Origin: Photobacterium chitinilyticum | GTDB taxonomy: Bacteria > Pseudomonadota > Gammaproteobacteria > Enterobacterales > Vibrionaceae | Direction of reading: 5' to 3' | Length of the DNA stretch: 64,000 nt | Assembly: GCF_004104355.1 (NCBI RefSeq) | Contig: NZ_RJLM01000004.1 | Span: 62,001 to 126,000, forward strand | Shown here: in pieces, positions 18,572 through 29,057 of the stretch | How positions within the stretch are numbered: position 1 is the first letter of the stretch | Layout of the letters: every line of letters begins with the position of its first letter | The notes under the pieces: model-generated | The model's database searches: none | What the model was told of the DNA's origin: nothing | The model's input: the letters and a program-made list of their open reading frames with translations, nothing else | Translations under genes and position numbers: made by a program

Positions 18572-18778
18572 ATGTACAAGTCATTTTCGTTAGTCCGCAT
18601 TTTTTTACGCCGGGTGCTAGTCGTGCTTGTCGGCGTTTTGACCTTCCCAGTTATGATTTTTTTACCTGTTGATAAACGCTCTCGCTTCTATAGCTATCTA
18701 CACCGGTATTGGTTAAAGATCAGTACGAAACCTGTGTGGCTGGAAGAAGTCGAACATGGTCCTCATGATTTATATTAG
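18572..18778 (+). CDS. 68-residue membrane protein, unknown
   Basis: MYKSFSLVRIFLRRV at the N-terminus is basic and leads into one hydrophobic segment (about residues 15-32, LVVLVGVLTFPVMIF), followed by a positively charged cytosolic-looking tail with several Tyr and Trp. I chose the ATG at 18572 with GTGAGGG upstream over an earlier in-frame start at 18515, which would add a less natural segment. It is followed by a terminator. I do not recognise a family and infer only a single-span inner-membrane protein. Confidence 0.6.
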   Translation: MYKSFSLVRIFLRRVLVVLVGVLTFPVMIFLPVDKRSRFYSYLHRYWLKISTKPVWLEEVEHGPHDLY

Positions 18779-18806
18779 GGCCTGTTTATCTACTACCAGA
18801 ATATTG

Positions 18807-18833
18807 AAAAAGCTGCATTTATGCAGCTTTTTT
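18807..18833 (+). terminator. Rho-independent terminator after the small membrane protein gene
   Basis: AAAAAGCTGCAT/ATGCAGCTTTTTT with a 2-base spacer, 30 bases after the stop at 18778. Confidence 0.85.
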
Positions 18834-18994
18834 ATTCTCACTCGGTGGGGCCAATTGTCTAGGGAAATATTGATAGGAGCGAAGCTCTTGGAATCAGGAG
18901 AAACTGTTAGCCACGACTTCCTGTAATACGCTGATTAGATGTGAATTCATATTCTGTCGTATAGAATAACGCTAACTGACAAAAGGAAGCGATA

Positions 18995-19753
18995 ATGAAC
19001 AACATCAAATTGGAAGCTGTGCTGAATAAGCTGCTGAGCCCGCACCTGATCAAAGATTACTGCCCCAATGGTTTGCAGGTTGAGGGTAAATCAGAAGTCA
19101 AAAGAGTGATTACGGGGGTAACGGCGTGTCAGGCTCTGATTGATCGCGCCATTGAAGAAAAAGCCGATGCAATCCTCGTTCATCACGGTTTTTTTTGGAA
19201 AGGCGAGCCTGCTGAAATCCGCGGTATGAAATTCCGCCGTATCAAAGCATTGATCGAAAAAGGTATTAACCTTTATGCCTATCATTTACCGCTAGATGTT
19301 CACCCGGAACTTGGCAACAATGCCAAGCTGGCCGAGCTGCTTGATATTGAAGTATTGGGCGGAATGGAAGAGGGGAACCCCTTGTCGGTTTCAGTATTTG
19401 GTCAGTTTGATCAACCGCTTACGGGGGAGGAGTTGGCGTCACGTCTGTCGATTGCGCTTCATCGCGAGCCGCTTCACATTGGTGATAATGCACCGGCCGA
19501 GATCAAGACGATTGGTTGGTGTACCGGCGGTGGACAGGATTTCATTGAGCTGGCTGCCCATAAGGGATTGGATGCTTTTATCTCTGGTGAAATTTCAGAG
19601 CGGACCGTTCATACGGCCAGAGAATTGGGGATCCACTATTTCAGTGCCGGCCATCATGCCACTGAGCGGTACGGGATAAAATCATTGGGAGAGTGGCTGG
19701 TCGAAGAACATGCCTTGGACGTCACGTTCATTGATATCGATAACCCTGTGTGA
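18995..19753 (+). CDS. ybgI: NIF3/YbgI family dinuclear metal protein
   Basis: Cytoplasmic protein of the NIF3 family (annotated as a GTP cyclohydrolase 1 type 2 homologue; true activity unsettled). It has 252 residues, like E. coli YbgI (247). Metal-binding segments are in place: HHGFFWKG at about 64-71, HLPLDVHPELGNN near 97-108, and HHATERYG near the C-terminus. AAGGAAG lies upstream of the ATG. It is convergent with gltA, sharing a bidirectional terminator. Confidence 0.93.
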   Translation: MNNIKLEAVLNKLLSPHLIKDYCPNGLQVEGKSEVKRVITGVTACQALIDRAIEEKADAILVHHGFFWKGEPAEIRGMKFRRIKALIEKGINLYAYHLPLDVHPELGNNAKLAELLDIEVLGGMEEGNPLSVSVFGQFDQPLTGEELASRLSIALHREPLHIGDNAPAEIKTIGWCTGGGQDFIELAAHKGLDAFISGEISERTVHTARELGIHYFSAGHHATERYGIKSLGEWLVEEHALDVTFIDIDNPV

Positions 19754-19772
19754 TCATTATTCTTCATAAAGT

Positions 19773-19804
19773 AAAAGGTTGAGCATCGCTGCTCAACCTT
19801 TTTT
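19773..19804. terminator. bidirectional terminator between ybgI and gltA
   Basis: AAAAGGTTGAGCA/TGCTCAACCTTTT stem with a TCGC loop, A-rich on one side and T-rich on the other, placed between two convergent stops. Confidence 0.9.
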
Positions 19805-19833
19805 CTTTTAGCTAGAGCCTAGAACCTAAACGT

Positions 19834-21123
19834 TTATTCGCGCTCGTGGATCGGGCTGAACTCTCGTTGGTTATAACCGGTATATAGCTGACGCGGACGT
19901 CCGATTCGGTTACCCGGATCGTTGTGCATTTCGTTCCAGTGTGCAATCCAGCCGATAGTACGTGACATGGCAAAGATCACTGTGAACATAGAAATCGGAA
20001 TACCGATCGCCTTCAGAATGATACCTGAATAGAAGTCAACATTCGGGTACAGTTTCTTATCGATGAAGTACTCGTCAGAAAGGGCAATACGCTCAAGCTC
20101 CATCGCAACATCAAGCAATGGATCCTGGATGTTAAGCTCTTCCAGTACTTCATGGCATGCTTCGCGCATTACCGTTGCACGAGGATCGTAGTTCTTGTAA
20201 ACACGATGACCAAAGCCCATCAGACGGAATGGGTCATCCTTGTCTTTTGCTCGTTCGACAAATTCCGGGATCTTATCGACACTACCGATTTCTTCCAGCA
20301 TTCTCAGGCATGCTTCGTTGGCTCCACCGTGAGCGGGTCCCCAAAGTGAAGCGATACCAGCGGCAATACAGGCAAATGGGTTTGCGCCTGAAGAGCCTGC
20401 CAAGCGAACTGTTGATGTTGATGCATTTTGCTCATGGTCAGCGTGAAGGGTAAAGATCTTATCCATTGCGCGTGCCACGACAGGACTTACTTCGTATTCT
20501 TCACATGGTGTTGCAAACATCATATGCAGGAAGTTTTCTGCATAATCAAGATCATTGCGTGGGAAGATGAACGGTTGGCCAATTGAGTATTTGTAACACA
20601 TTGAGGCCAGTGTCGGCATTTTAGACAACAGGCGGAATGCCGTAATCTCACGGTGGGTATCATTATTGATATCCAGAGAATCGTGGTAAAACGCTGCAAG
20701 CGCACCTACCACGCCACACATAACTGCCATTGGGTGAGCATCACGACGGAAGCCGTGGAAGAAGCTGGCAATCTGCTCGTGGACCATAGTATGGCGAGTA
20801 ACAGTTGTACGGAATGTTTCGTACTGTTCTCGCGTAGGGACTTCGCCGTACAAAAGAATATAACAAACTTCTAAATAATCAGCATTATTCGCTAATTGGT
20901 CGATAGGGTAACCGCGGTGAAGCAGCACGCCTTTATCGCCGTCAATGTATGTAATTTGAGATTCACATGATGCAGTGGCTAGAAAACCAGGGTCGAATGT
21001 GAAGTAACCGTTAGCGCCAAGTTTGCGCACATCAATTACATCAGGCCCTTGTGTGCCCCCGATAATCGGCAGTTCGACTGGTGCTTCCCCTTCGATGTGA
21101 AGAGTAGCTTTCTTGTCTGCCAT
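19834..21123 (-). CDS. gltA: citrate synthase (type II)
   Basis: Condenses acetyl-CoA and oxaloacetate to citrate. It has 429 residues, equal to the allosteric hexameric E. coli enzyme. Active-site segments are [15 protein letters not shown] near residue 261-275 and [15 protein letters not shown] near 303-317, with the catalytic Asp in NVDFYSG near 362. It is divergent from the sdh-suc operon, the conserved arrangement in gamma-proteobacteria. Confidence 0.98.
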   Translation of the reverse strand: MADKKATLHIEGEAPVELPIIGGTQGPDVIDVRKLGANGYFTFDPGFLATASCESQITYIDGDKGVLLHRGYPIDQLANNADYLEVCYILLYGEVPTREQYETFRTTVTRHTMVHEQIASFFHGFRRDAHPMAVMCGVVGALAAFYHDSLDINNDTHREITAFRLLSKMPTLASMCYKYSIGQPFIFPRNDLDYAENFLHMMFATPCEEYEVSPVVARAMDKIFTLHADHEQNASTSTVRLAGSSGANPFACIAAGIASLWGPAHGGANEACLRMLEEIGSVDKIPEFVERAKDKDDPFRLMGFGHRVYKNYDPRATVMREACHEVLEELNIQDPLLDVAMELERIALSDEYFIDKKLYPNVDFYSGIILKAIGIPISMFTVIFAMSRTIGWIAHWNEMHNDPGNRIGRPRQLYTGYNQREFSPIHERE

Positions 21124-21441
21124 AACAATCTCCTTTGCTTTTTTATAATCCTAATCCAAAGCGGATGTGCATTTGTTGTACCGATTGAGACGGCATTTGT
21201 CAATTTTTGTGCCTGTTTGTGTGCGCTTGTTAATAACTTTGAGTAAAAGCGTGCAAAATTCCCAAACCGTGTTAGAGGTCATGTAACGGGGTTTGTAATT
21301 GGTTGTTACGAGGCGTATACTCGCCGCAGGTCTCTGGTTCTGCGGCCGCCAGGAACGAAAGCTTAAGTTATCAACAATATTAGTCACTTAGGTTTAATTT
21401 TGTTTTGGGTTTCCGTTAAAACATAATTGCAACCAAAGGTT
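21124..21441. promoter_or_regulatory. gltA / sdh divergent control region
   Basis: About 320 bases of AT-rich DNA that must carry both promoters and, from what is known of E. coli, ArcA and CRP sites. I do not see an individual site strong enough to name. Overlapping minus-strand open frames here have no coding character. Confidence 0.5.
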
Positions 21442-21519
21442 ATGAGAATGTTGCGCTTATTTATCTGGCTTAAGCGGATCGGAGAGTTCTATAAAAATAA
21501 AATGCTTCATTGGAGCTGA
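21442..21519 (+). other. possible 25-codon leader ORF before sdhC
   Basis: The frame MRMLRLFIWLKRIGEFYKNK... opens at ATG 21442 (or 21448) after AAAGG and stops 13 bases before the sdhC GTG. The deduced peptide is hydrophobic and basic, like a very short membrane peptide. sdhC itself has a poor Shine-Dalgarno, so translational coupling is conceivable. The reading is based on one sequence only. Confidence 0.3.
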
Positions 21520-21532
21520 GTGGGCAAACACC

Positions 21533-21913
21533 GTGAAAGTAAATAAGCCAAGACCTGTCAACCTCGACCTACAGACGATTCGCTTTCCTCTGACGGCGAT
21601 TGCGTCGATCCTACACCGTGTATCAGGCGTGATCACCTTTGTTTCTGTTGCAATCCTACTTTGGTTATTAGGCCTTTCCCTTTCCTCCCCAGAAGGTTTC
21701 ACAAGCGCTGCCAACATAGTTGACAGCTTTTTTGTGAAATTTGTTCTGTGGGGCGTGCTGACTGCATTGTTTTATCACATTGTGTTGGGCGTGCGTCACT
21801 TAATGATGGACATGGGATATTTTGAAGAAATGGAATCCGGCATCGCAAGCACGAAAGTGAGCTTCGCAATTGTAGCGGTTCTAGCTATCTTCGCTGGAGG
21901 CCTAGTATGGTAA
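21533..21913 (+). CDS. sdhC: succinate dehydrogenase cytochrome b556 subunit
   Basis: Membrane anchor of complex II that binds haem b and ubiquinone with SdhD. It has 126 residues with three transmembrane helices. The signature [20 protein letters not shown] and LHRVSG (about 27-33, ubiquinone-site Ser and Arg) and the haem-ligand region [13 protein letters not shown] near residue 83 match E. coli SdhC. The start is a GTG. It overlaps sdhD by seven bases. Confidence 0.95.
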   Translation: MKVNKPRPVNLDLQTIRFPLTAIASILHRVSGVITFVSVAILLWLLGLSLSSPEGFTSAANIVDSFFVKFVLWGVLTALFYHIVLGVRHLMMDMGYFEEMESGIASTKVSFAIVAVLAIFAGGLVW

Positions 21914-22254
21914 ACAATGTTTCGACAATCGGCCGTAATGGTATACACGATTTTATTCTGATTCGCGCAACTGCAATCATCCTAACCCTTTACACCATTT
22001 ATATGGTCGGATTCTTCGCCTTTGGCCCGGATCTCAGCTATGAAACCTGGACTGCTTTTTTTGGCAAGCTGAGCACCAAGGTCTTTACTATGCTGGCGCT
22101 GCTATCAATTCTGATCCACGCCTGGATTGGCCTATGGCAAGTATTAACAGATTATATTAAACCTGCCGCCCTACGAGCAGGCATCCAGTTTGGTGTTGTA
22201 GCTGTACTTTTTGTCTACCTGTTTTCAGGTTTCTTCATTGTGTGGGGTGCGTAA
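21907..22254 (+). CDS. sdhD: succinate dehydrogenase membrane anchor subunit
   Basis: Second membrane subunit of complex II, 115 residues with three transmembrane helices. The haem/quinone segment [16 protein letters not shown] (about 69-84) holds the conserved His and the Asp-Tyr pair. The start overlaps the end of sdhC and the stop abuts the sdhA GTG, so the three genes are translationally linked. Confidence 0.95.
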   Translation: MVNNVSTIGRNGIHDFILIRATAIILTLYTIYMVGFFAFGPDLSYETWTAFFGKLSTKVFTMLALLSILIHAWIGLWQVLTDYIKPAALRAGIQFGVVAVLFVYLFSGFFIVWGA

Positions 22255-24021
22255 GTGAGCATTGCAGTTCGTGAGTTTGACGCCGTAGTAATCGGTGCTG
22301 GTGGTGCAGGTATGCGTGCCGCACTACAAATTTCTGAACAAGGCCTTAGTTGTGCTTTGTTGTCTAAAGTTTTCCCTACCCGTTCACATACTGTGTCTGC
22401 GCAGGGGGGAATTACCGTTGCTCTTGGTAATTCACACCCGGATGACTGGCAGTGGCATATGTATGACACAGTTAAGGGTTCTGATTACATCGGTGATCAG
22501 AATGCTATTGAATACATGTGTAAGAACGGTCCTAAATCTGTTATCGAACTAGAAAAAATGGGGCTTCCATTTTCACGTTTCGAAGACGGTACGATTTACC
22601 AGCGTCCTTTTGGCGGCCAGTCCAAAGCATTTGGCGGCGAACAAGCGGCGCGTACAGCCGCCGCGGCTGACCGTACCGGTCACGCCCTTTTGCATACGTT
22701 GTATCAACAGAATATCAAGCATAAGACGACCATTTTCTCTGAGTGGTACGCGCTTGATTTAGTGAAGAATCAAGATGGTGCAATCCTCGGTTGTACAGCT
22801 CTTTGCATGGAAACCGGCGAGATTTGCTACTTCAAGTCGAAGGCAACAATCCTGGCGACAGGCGGTGCAGGCCGAATCTATGCGTCGACAACCAACGCAT
22901 TTATTAATACCGGTGATGGTGTCGGTATGGCACTTCGTGCCGGCGTTCCAATGCAAGACATCGAAATGTGGCAATTCCACCCTACGGGGATTGCTGGTGC
23001 CGGTGTGCTGGTAACAGAAGGCTGCCGTGGTGAAGGTGGTTACCTGCTGAACAAAGACGGTGAGCGCTTCATGGAGCGCTATGCGCCAAATGCCAAAGAT
23101 TTGGCCGGCCGAGATGTTGTCGCCCGTTCGATGATGGTTGAAATTCGTGAGGGACGTGGCTGCGATGGTCCATGGGGGCCGCACATTAAACTGAAACTGG
23201 ATCACTTGGGTAAAGACGTACTTGAGTCACGCCTGCCGGGTATCTGTGAACTGTCCCGTACCTTTGCCCATATCGACCCTGTCAAAGAGCCTATTCCTGT
23301 TATCCCGACCTGTCATTACATGATGGGTGGTGTTCCTACACAGGTTTCCGGCCAGGCCATTAAACAAAACAGTGCAGGTTTGGACGAAGAAGTACAAGGC
23401 TTGTTTGCCTGTGGCGAAATTGCTTCTGTTTCTGTCCACGGTGCAAACCGCCTGGGCGGTAACTCACTGCTTGATCTGGTGGTCTTTGGCCGAGCGACGG
23501 GTCTGCATCTTGGCGAAACCTTGGCAGCTCAAGCTGAAGCTCGTCCGGCAACTGAGTCTGATATCGAGGCATCTCTTGAGCGCGTCAACCGCTGGAACAA
23601 CACCCAGAAAGGTGAGGATCCCGTGCAGATTCGTAAAGATCTCCAGTCTTGTATGCAAAACAACTTCTCGGTATTCCGTGAAGGTGATGCGATGGCGACA
23701 GGTTTGGAAGAACTTAAGGTAATCCGTGAGCGTTTGAAAGAAGCGCGACTAGATGATACCTCGACAGAGTTCAATACTCAGCGTATTGAATGCCTAGAAC
23801 TTGATAACCTGATGGAAACTGCATACGCAACTGCCGTTGCTGCAAACTTCCGTACAGAAAGTCGCGGTGCCCATGCCCGTTTCGACTTCCCTGAGCGCGA
23901 TGATCAAAATTGGTTATGCCATTCAATTTACAACCCTGAGACAGAGGAAATGTCGAAGCGTGCTGTAAATATGGAGCCAACGAGTCGTGAAGCGTTCCCA
24001 CCGAAAGCGCGTACTTACTAA
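22255..24021 (+). CDS. sdhA: succinate dehydrogenase flavoprotein subunit
   Basis: Catalytic subunit oxidising succinate to fumarate on the cytoplasmic face of the inner membrane. It has 588 residues (E. coli 588). The FAD dinucleotide fold [11 protein letters not shown] is at 14-24, His45 in SHTVSAQGG is the covalent FAD ligand, and substrate-site residues appear in HPTGIAGAG and in the C-terminal ANRLGGNSL. The GTG start directly follows the sdhD stop and aligns with the E. coli N-terminus. Confidence 0.98.
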   Translation: MSIAVREFDAVVIGAGGAGMRAALQISEQGLSCALLSKVFPTRSHTVSAQGGITVALGNSHPDDWQWHMYDTVKGSDYIGDQNAIEYMCKNGPKSVIELEKMGLPFSRFEDGTIYQRPFGGQSKAFGGEQAARTAAAADRTGHALLHTLYQQNIKHKTTIFSEWYALDLVKNQDGAILGCTALCMETGEICYFKSKATILATGGAGRIYASTTNAFINTGDGVGMALRAGVPMQDIEMWQFHPTGIAGAGVLVTEGCRGEGGYLLNKDGERFMERYAPNAKDLAGRDVVARSMMVEIREGRGCDGPWGPHIKLKLDHLGKDVLESRLPGICELSRTFAHIDPVKEPIPVIPTCHYMMGGVPTQVSGQAIKQNSAGLDEEVQGLFACGEIASVSVHGANRLGGNSLLDLVVFGRATGLHLGETLAAQAEARPATESDIEASLERVNRWNNTQKGEDPVQIRKDLQSCMQNNFSVFREGDAMATGLEELKVIRERLKEARLDDTSTEFNTQRIECLELDNLMETAYATAVAANFRTESRGAHARFDFPERDDQNWLCHSIYNPETEEMSKRAVNMEPTSREAFPPKARTY

Positions 24022-24036
24022 GGGGGAGGGAAGAAA

Positions 24037-24750
24037 ATGAAACTGAATTTTTCAATTTATCGTTACAATCCAGATGTCGACAATGCGCCACACATGAAGG
24101 GTTATATCCTTGAAGTGCCTGAAGGTTCAGACATGATGGTTTTGGATGCATTAATCTTGCTTAAAGAGCAAGATCCAACGCTGGCTTTCCGCCGCTCTTG
24201 CCGTGAAGGCGTATGTGGCTCAGATGGCGTAAACATGAATGGTACCAACGGCCTGGCATGTATTACTCCGCTCTCTGCGTTAACTGGCGAAACAACGATC
24301 GTGATTCGTCCGTTGCCTGGTCTGCCTGTGATTCGCGACCTCATCATCGATATGGAACAGTTCTACACCAACTATGCGAAGGTGAAGCCATTCCTGATTG
24401 ATGACGGTGCTTTGCCGCCTGCTCGTGAAAACCTTCAGTCACCTGAAGACCGTGCCCATCTCGATGGTTTATACGACTGTATTATGTGTGCGTGCTGCTC
24501 GACATCATGCCCATCGTTCTGGTGGAATCCAGATAAGTTTATCGGACCAGCAGGTCTACTGGCTGCATATCGTTGGCTAATTGACAGCCGTGATACTGCA
24601 ACAGATGAACGATTATCAGATCTTGACGACGCTTTTAGTGTTTTTCGTTGCCATGGCATCATGAACTGTGTAAATGTTTGTCCTAAGGGATTAAATCCAA
24701 CGAAAGCGATTGGCCACATTAAATCAATGTTGCTAAAACGCGCGGTATAA
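24037..24750 (+). CDS. sdhB: succinate dehydrogenase iron-sulfur subunit
   Basis: Carries electrons from FAD to the quinone site. It has 237 residues (E. coli 238). Three cluster motifs are complete: [2Fe-2S] CREGVCGSDG...C at about 55-75, [4Fe-4S] CIMCACCSTSCP near 149-160, and [3Fe-4S] CHGIMNCVNVCPKGL near 206-220. GGGGAGGG precedes the ATG. Confidence 0.98.
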   Translation: MKLNFSIYRYNPDVDNAPHMKGYILEVPEGSDMMVLDALILLKEQDPTLAFRRSCREGVCGSDGVNMNGTNGLACITPLSALTGETTIVIRPLPGLPVIRDLIIDMEQFYTNYAKVKPFLIDDGALPPARENLQSPEDRAHLDGLYDCIMCACCSTSCPSFWWNPDKFIGPAGLLAAYRWLIDSRDTATDERLSDLDDAFSVFRCHGIMNCVNVCPKGLNPTKAIGHIKSMLLKRAV

Positions 24751-24770
24751 TTAAGTCGAATTATCGATAT

Positions 24771-24802
24771 GCTGGCTTCCTGACTCGCTATCGGAAGCCA
24801 GC
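24771..24802 (+). other. intercistronic hairpin between sdhB and sucA
   Basis: A perfect 10-bp stem GCTGGCTTCC/GGAAGCCAGC with a 12-base loop, followed at once by a smaller CCGG-based hairpin (about 24811-24827). There is no T tract, so it is more likely an mRNA processing or stability element than a terminator. Confidence 0.6.
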
Positions 24803-24861
24803 TTTAAAGCCCGGCCTTGAGACCGGCGCAAATGGCGATAACTAGTGGTTAAGGGAAAACA

Positions 24862-27672
24862 ATGCAGAACGGCGTTATGAAGGCTTGGCTTGAGTCTTCA
24901 CACCTGGCTGGCGCCAATGCAACTTATGTAGAAGACCTCTACGAGTTGTATCTTAGCGACCCAGAATTAGTCGATGAAAAATGGCGGCACGTATTTAGTG
25001 ATTTGCCTATTGTGAGTGAAGCTGCTGTTGAGCAACCGCACTCGCGTGTTCGTGATTATTTCCGACGTCTGGCTAAAGAGACAACCCATCTAAGTGCTAC
25101 CGTCAGCGATCCAGATGTTGATGCGAAACAGGTTAAGGTATTGCAGCTTATCAACGCATACCGTTTCCGTGGCCATCAGCATGCAAACTTAGATCCGTTA
25201 GGGCTATGGCAGCAGGATCGAGTGCCTGATCTCGAACCTGAATTCCATAACCTGACAGCAGATGATTTTAATGAAACCTTCAATGTCGGTTCTTTTGCGG
25301 TTGGCAAAGAGACGATGAAGCTTTCTGAAATCTATGATGCGCTGAAAAAAACCTATTGTGGTTCGATTGGTGCTGAGTACATGCATATTACCAATACTGA
25401 CGAAAAGCGCTGGCTTCAGCACCGTTTGGAATCAGTGGTTGGTCAAGGCGCATTCTCGACAGATGAAAAACTGACTTTCCTCGATGAGCTAACAGCAGCC
25501 GAAGGTTTGGAACGTTACTTGGGGGCTAAATTCCCGGGTGCCAAGCGTTTCTCACTAGAGGGCGGTGATGCGCTTATTCCTATGATGAAAGAGCTGATCC
25601 GCTATGCCGGAACAAACGGTGCCCGCGAAGTTGTCGTGGGTATGGCACACCGTGGCCGCCTGAACATGCTGGTTAATGTGTTGGGTAAAAAACCGCAGGA
25701 CTTGTTTGATGAGTTTGCGGGCAAGCATGGTGAATCTTGGGGAACCGGTGATGTGAAATATCATCAGGGCTTCTCTGCTGACTTCGCAACACCGGGTGGT
25801 GATGTACATTTAGTGTTGGCATTTAACCCATCACACCTTGAAATTGTTAACCCTGTGGTTGTGGGTTCTGTGCGAGCTCGTCAGGATCGCCTTGGCGATA
25901 AAGATGGCTCACAAGTTCTACCTATTACTATTCACGGGGACTCTGCAATTGCCGGTCAGGGCGTGGTCGCTGAAACATTCAATATGTCTCAGTCACGTGG
26001 CTACCGTGTTGGTGGTACGGTTCGTATTGTCGTGAACAACCAGATTGGCTTCACAACGTCTAACCCGAACGATACCCGCTCAACGCAGTACTGTACCGAT
26101 ATCGCAAAGATGGTCCAGGCCCCTATTTTCCATGTCAATGCTGATGATCCTGAAGCGGTAGCGTTTGTTACTCGCATAGCCCTGGATTTCAGAAATGCCT
26201 TTAAGCGTGATGTTGTCATTGATTTGGTGTGTTATCGCCGCCATGGTCACAACGAAGCTGACGAGCCGAATGCAACTCAGCCGTTGATGTATCAGAAAAT
26301 CAAAAAACATCCGACACCACGTAAGATTTATGCTGATGCACTGACCGATAACGAGACGGTTGACTTAGAGACTGCGACGTCTTTGATCAACGAATATCGT
26401 GATGCGCTCGATCGTGGTGAGTGTGTCGTGAAAGAGTGGCGCCCGATGAAGCTCCATTCTGTCGACTGGTCACCGTATCTCGGACACGACTGGACGGTTG
26501 AATGGCCTAATACCATCGAGCCTTCTCGTCTGAATGATCTTGCCCAGCGTGTTTGTCAGTTCCCTGAGAGTCATAAGCTGCAAAGTCGGGTACAGAAGCT
26601 GTACAACGACCGCCAGGCAATGATTGCGGGTGACAAAATGGTCGACTGGGGAATGGCTGAAACATTGGCTTATGCTACCTTGGTTGACGATGGTAACCGG
26701 ATTCGTTTTACTGGACAGGATTCAGGCCGTGGTACATTCTTCCATCGCCACGCGGTGCTGCACAATCAAGGTGATGCCAGTACTTACGTTCCGCTTGCCA
26801 ATATCCATGACAAGCAAGGTACATTCCAAGTCTTTGACTCGGTGCTGTCAGAAGCCGCTGTACTGGCATTTGAATACGGTTATGCGACGGCTGAACCTGG
26901 TGGTCTGACGATTTGGGAAGCGCAGTTTGGTGATTTTGCCAACGGTGCCCAGGTGGTGATTGACCAGTTCATCAGTTCCGGTGAGCAAAAGTGGGGCCGT
27001 ATGTGTGGCCTGACAATGCTGCTACCACATGGTTACGAGGGACAAGGGCCTGAGCACTCTTCTGCTCGTCTGGAACGTTATCTGCAGCTTTGTGCTGAAC
27101 AGAATATGCAGGTCATTATTCCGTCTACGCCGGCTCAGATCTATCATATGCTCCGCCGCCAGGTGCTTCGTCCGATGCGTCGTCCGCTGATTGTAATGTC
27201 ACCGAAATCTCTGTTGCGTCATCCGCTGTGTGTCTCGACGATGGATGATTTGGCGAGTGGTAATTTCCAGCCGGCTATTCCAGAAGTTGATGATTTGGAT
27301 CCGAAGCAAGTTAAGCGTGTGGTGTTCTGTTCCGGTAAGGTTTACTACGATATTCTAGAACAGCGTCGTAAAAACGAGCAGACAGATGTGGCCATTGTTC
27401 GTATCGAACAGCTCTACCCATTCCCGAAAGAAGATGTAGAAGCCGCTCTGGCTGATTACCCGCACGTTGACAACTTTATTTGGTGTCAGGAAGAGCCGCA
27501 AAACCAAGGCGCTTGGTATTCTAGCCAGCACAACTTCCGCTCTGCAATACCGAAAGGTGCCGAGCTGAATTATGCAGGTCGCCCAGCATCTGCTTCACCG
27601 GCTGTAGGTTACATGTCGGTTCACTTGAAACAACAGAAAGCGCTAATCGAAACTGCGCTTACAATAGATTAA
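24862..27672 (+). CDS. sucA: 2-oxoglutarate dehydrogenase E1 component
   Basis: Thiamine-diphosphate decarboxylase of the 2-oxoglutarate dehydrogenase complex, passing a succinyl group to the lipoyl of SucB. It has 936 residues (E. coli 933). Diagnostic stretches include [20 protein letters not shown] near residue 95, [13 protein letters not shown] near 233, [18 protein letters not shown] near 257, and the C-terminal [16 protein letters not shown]. It is the fifth gene of sdhCDAB-sucABCD, 31 bases upstream of sucB. Confidence 0.98.
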   Translation: MQNGVMKAWLESSHLAGANATYVEDLYELYLSDPELVDEKWRHVFSDLPIVSEAAVEQPHSRVRDYFRRLAKETTHLSATVSDPDVDAKQVKVLQLINAYRFRGHQHANLDPLGLWQQDRVPDLEPEFHNLTADDFNETFNVGSFAVGKETMKLSEIYDALKKTYCGSIGAEYMHITNTDEKRWLQHRLESVVGQGAFSTDEKLTFLDELTAAEGLERYLGAKFPGAKRFSLEGGDALIPMMKELIRYAGTNGAREVVVGMAHRGRLNMLVNVLGKKPQDLFDEFAGKHGESWGTGDVKYHQGFSADFATPGGDVHLVLAFNPSHLEIVNPVVVGSVRARQDRLGDKDGSQVLPITIHGDSAIAGQGVVAETFNMSQSRGYRVGGTVRIVVNNQIGFTTSNPNDTRSTQYCTDIAKMVQAPIFHVNADDPEAVAFVTRIALDFRNAFKRDVVIDLVCYRRHGHNEADEPNATQPLMYQKIKKHPTPRKIYADALTDNETVDLETATSLINEYRDALDRGECVVKEWRPMKLHSVDWSPYLGHDWTVEWPNTIEPSRLNDLAQRVCQFPESHKLQSRVQKLYNDRQAMIAGDKMVDWGMAETLAYATLVDDGNRIRFTGQDSGRGTFFHRHAVLHNQGDASTYVPLANIHDKQGTFQVFDSVLSEAAVLAFEYGYATAEPGGLTIWEAQFGDFANGAQVVIDQFISSGEQKWGRMCGLTMLLPHGYEGQGPEHSSARLERYLQLCAEQNMQVIIPSTPAQIYHMLRRQVLRPMRRPLIVMSPKSLLRHPLCVSTMDDLASGNFQPAIPEVDDLDPKQVKRVVFCSGKVYYDILEQRRKNEQTDVAIVRIEQLYPFPKEDVEAALADYPHVDNFIWCQEEPQNQGAWYSSQHNFRSAIPKGAELNYAGRPASASPAVGYMSVHLKQQKALIETALTID

Positions 27673-27703
27673 TAAGAACTGGAACAAAAAGGACAAAGCC
27701 GAT

Positions 27704-28924
27704 ATGACAATCGAAATTCTGGTTCCTGATTTACCTGAATCAGTTGCAGATGCGACAGTGGCAACTTGGCACAAACAGCCGGGTGATGCCGTTACACGTG
27801 ATGAAGTTCTGGTTGATATCGAAACAGACAAAGTGGTGCTGGAAGTTCCTGCACCGGAAGATGGTATTTTAGAAGCAATCATTGAAGAAGATGGTACTAC
27901 TGTTTTATCTAAGCAATTGATTGGTAAAATTAAAGCGGGTGCTGTGGCCGGTGAGCCGACTGCGGATGTGCCAGCTGAAGCAGAAGCGTCACCAAATAAA
28001 CGCAATACGGCGTCGCTTTCAGAAGAAAGCAGCGAAGCACTGAGCCCAGCTGTACGTCGCTTGCTCGGCGAGCACAGTATTCGGGCTTCTGATGTAAAAG
28101 GCACCGGCGTTGGTGGCCGCATCACTCGTGAAGATGTTGAAGCGTTTGTCAAAGAAGGCAAAGCCCAGGCACCTGTTGCTGCGATTCCTGTGGTTGAAGC
28201 GAAGATTGAAGCTCCACTTGCCCATCGTAGTGAAAAACGCGTACCGATGACACGTTTGCGCAAGCGTGTGGCCGAGCGTTTGCTGGAGGCGAAAAACAGT
28301 ACAGCAATGCTGACAACCTTTAACGAAGTGAACATGAAACCAATCATGGACCTTCGTAAGCAATATAAAGACATTTTCGAAGAGCGTCATGGCATTCGTC
28401 TGGGCTTTATGTCTTTCTACGTCAAAGCCGTGGTTGAAGCGCTGAAGCGTTATCCTGAGGTGAACGCGTCGATTGACGGTGACGACATCGTCTACCACAA
28501 TTTCTTCGATGTGAGTATTGCTGTCTCGACACCACGAGGTCTGGTAACGCCAGTTCTTCGTGACTGTGACAAGCTTAGCTTGGCTGAAATCGAGAAAGGT
28601 ATCCGTGAACTCGCTATCAAGGGCCGTGACGGTAAGTTAACCGTTGACGAGCTGATTGGTGGTAATTTTACCATCACTAACGGCGGTGTCTTTGGTTCAT
28701 TGATGTCGACACCAATTATTAACCCGCCGCAATCAGCTATCTTGGGCATGCATAAAATTGCTGACCGTCCAATGGCCGTTGACGGCAAGGTTGAAATCTT
28801 ACCAATGATGTACCTGGCACTGTCTTATGACCACCGTCTTGTTGATGGTCGTGAGTCTGTTGGTTATCTGGTAACGATTAAAGAACTACTAGAAGACCCA
28901 ACACGTCTGCTACTGGACGTTTAA
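27704..28924 (+). CDS. sucB: dihydrolipoyllysine succinyltransferase (E2)
   Basis: Core of the 2-oxoglutarate dehydrogenase complex. The lipoyl domain is at 1-77 with modified Lys43 in [12 protein letters not shown]; the peripheral E1/E3-binding domain is at about 111-148 ([13 protein letters not shown]... [11 protein letters not shown]); the catalytic domain extends from 180 and carries [11 protein letters not shown] near the C-terminus. It has 406 residues (E. coli 405). The E3 gene (lpd) is not in this window. Confidence 0.98.
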   Translation: MTIEILVPDLPESVADATVATWHKQPGDAVTRDEVLVDIETDKVVLEVPAPEDGILEAIIEEDGTTVLSKQLIGKIKAGAVAGEPTADVPAEAEASPNKRNTASLSEESSEALSPAVRRLLGEHSIRASDVKGTGVGGRITREDVEAFVKEGKAQAPVAAIPVVEAKIEAPLAHRSEKRVPMTRLRKRVAERLLEAKNSTAMLTTFNEVNMKPIMDLRKQYKDIFEERHGIRLGFMSFYVKAVVEALKRYPEVNASIDGDDIVYHNFFDVSIAVSTPRGLVTPVLRDCDKLSLAEIEKGIRELAIKGRDGKLTVDELIGGNFTITNGGVFGSLMSTPIINPPQSAILGMHKIADRPMAVDGKVEILPMMYLALSYDHRLVDGRESVGYLVTIKELLEDPTRLLLDV

Positions 28925-28978
28925 TACCTAAAGTTAAGCCGGGCAGGCTCAACGTCCGGCTGAATCAGGCTTTAGGTA
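28925..28978 (+). other. large intercistronic hairpin between sucB and sucC
   Basis: Outer arms TACCTAAAG (28925-28933) and CTTTAGGTA (28970-28978) pair perfectly, and inner arms AGCCGG/CCGGCT (28937-28942 with 28956-28961) extend the stem. A second small hairpin AAATAC/GTATTT follows at 28991-29008. The outer stem begins one base after the sucB stop codon's end. There is no T tract. Confidence 0.7.
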
Positions 28979-29057
28979 TCGATAACGAAGAAATACCCGA
29001 GAGTATTTCAGATGGATATAACAAGTCCCGAAGGGATATGAAAACGGATAGAACATC

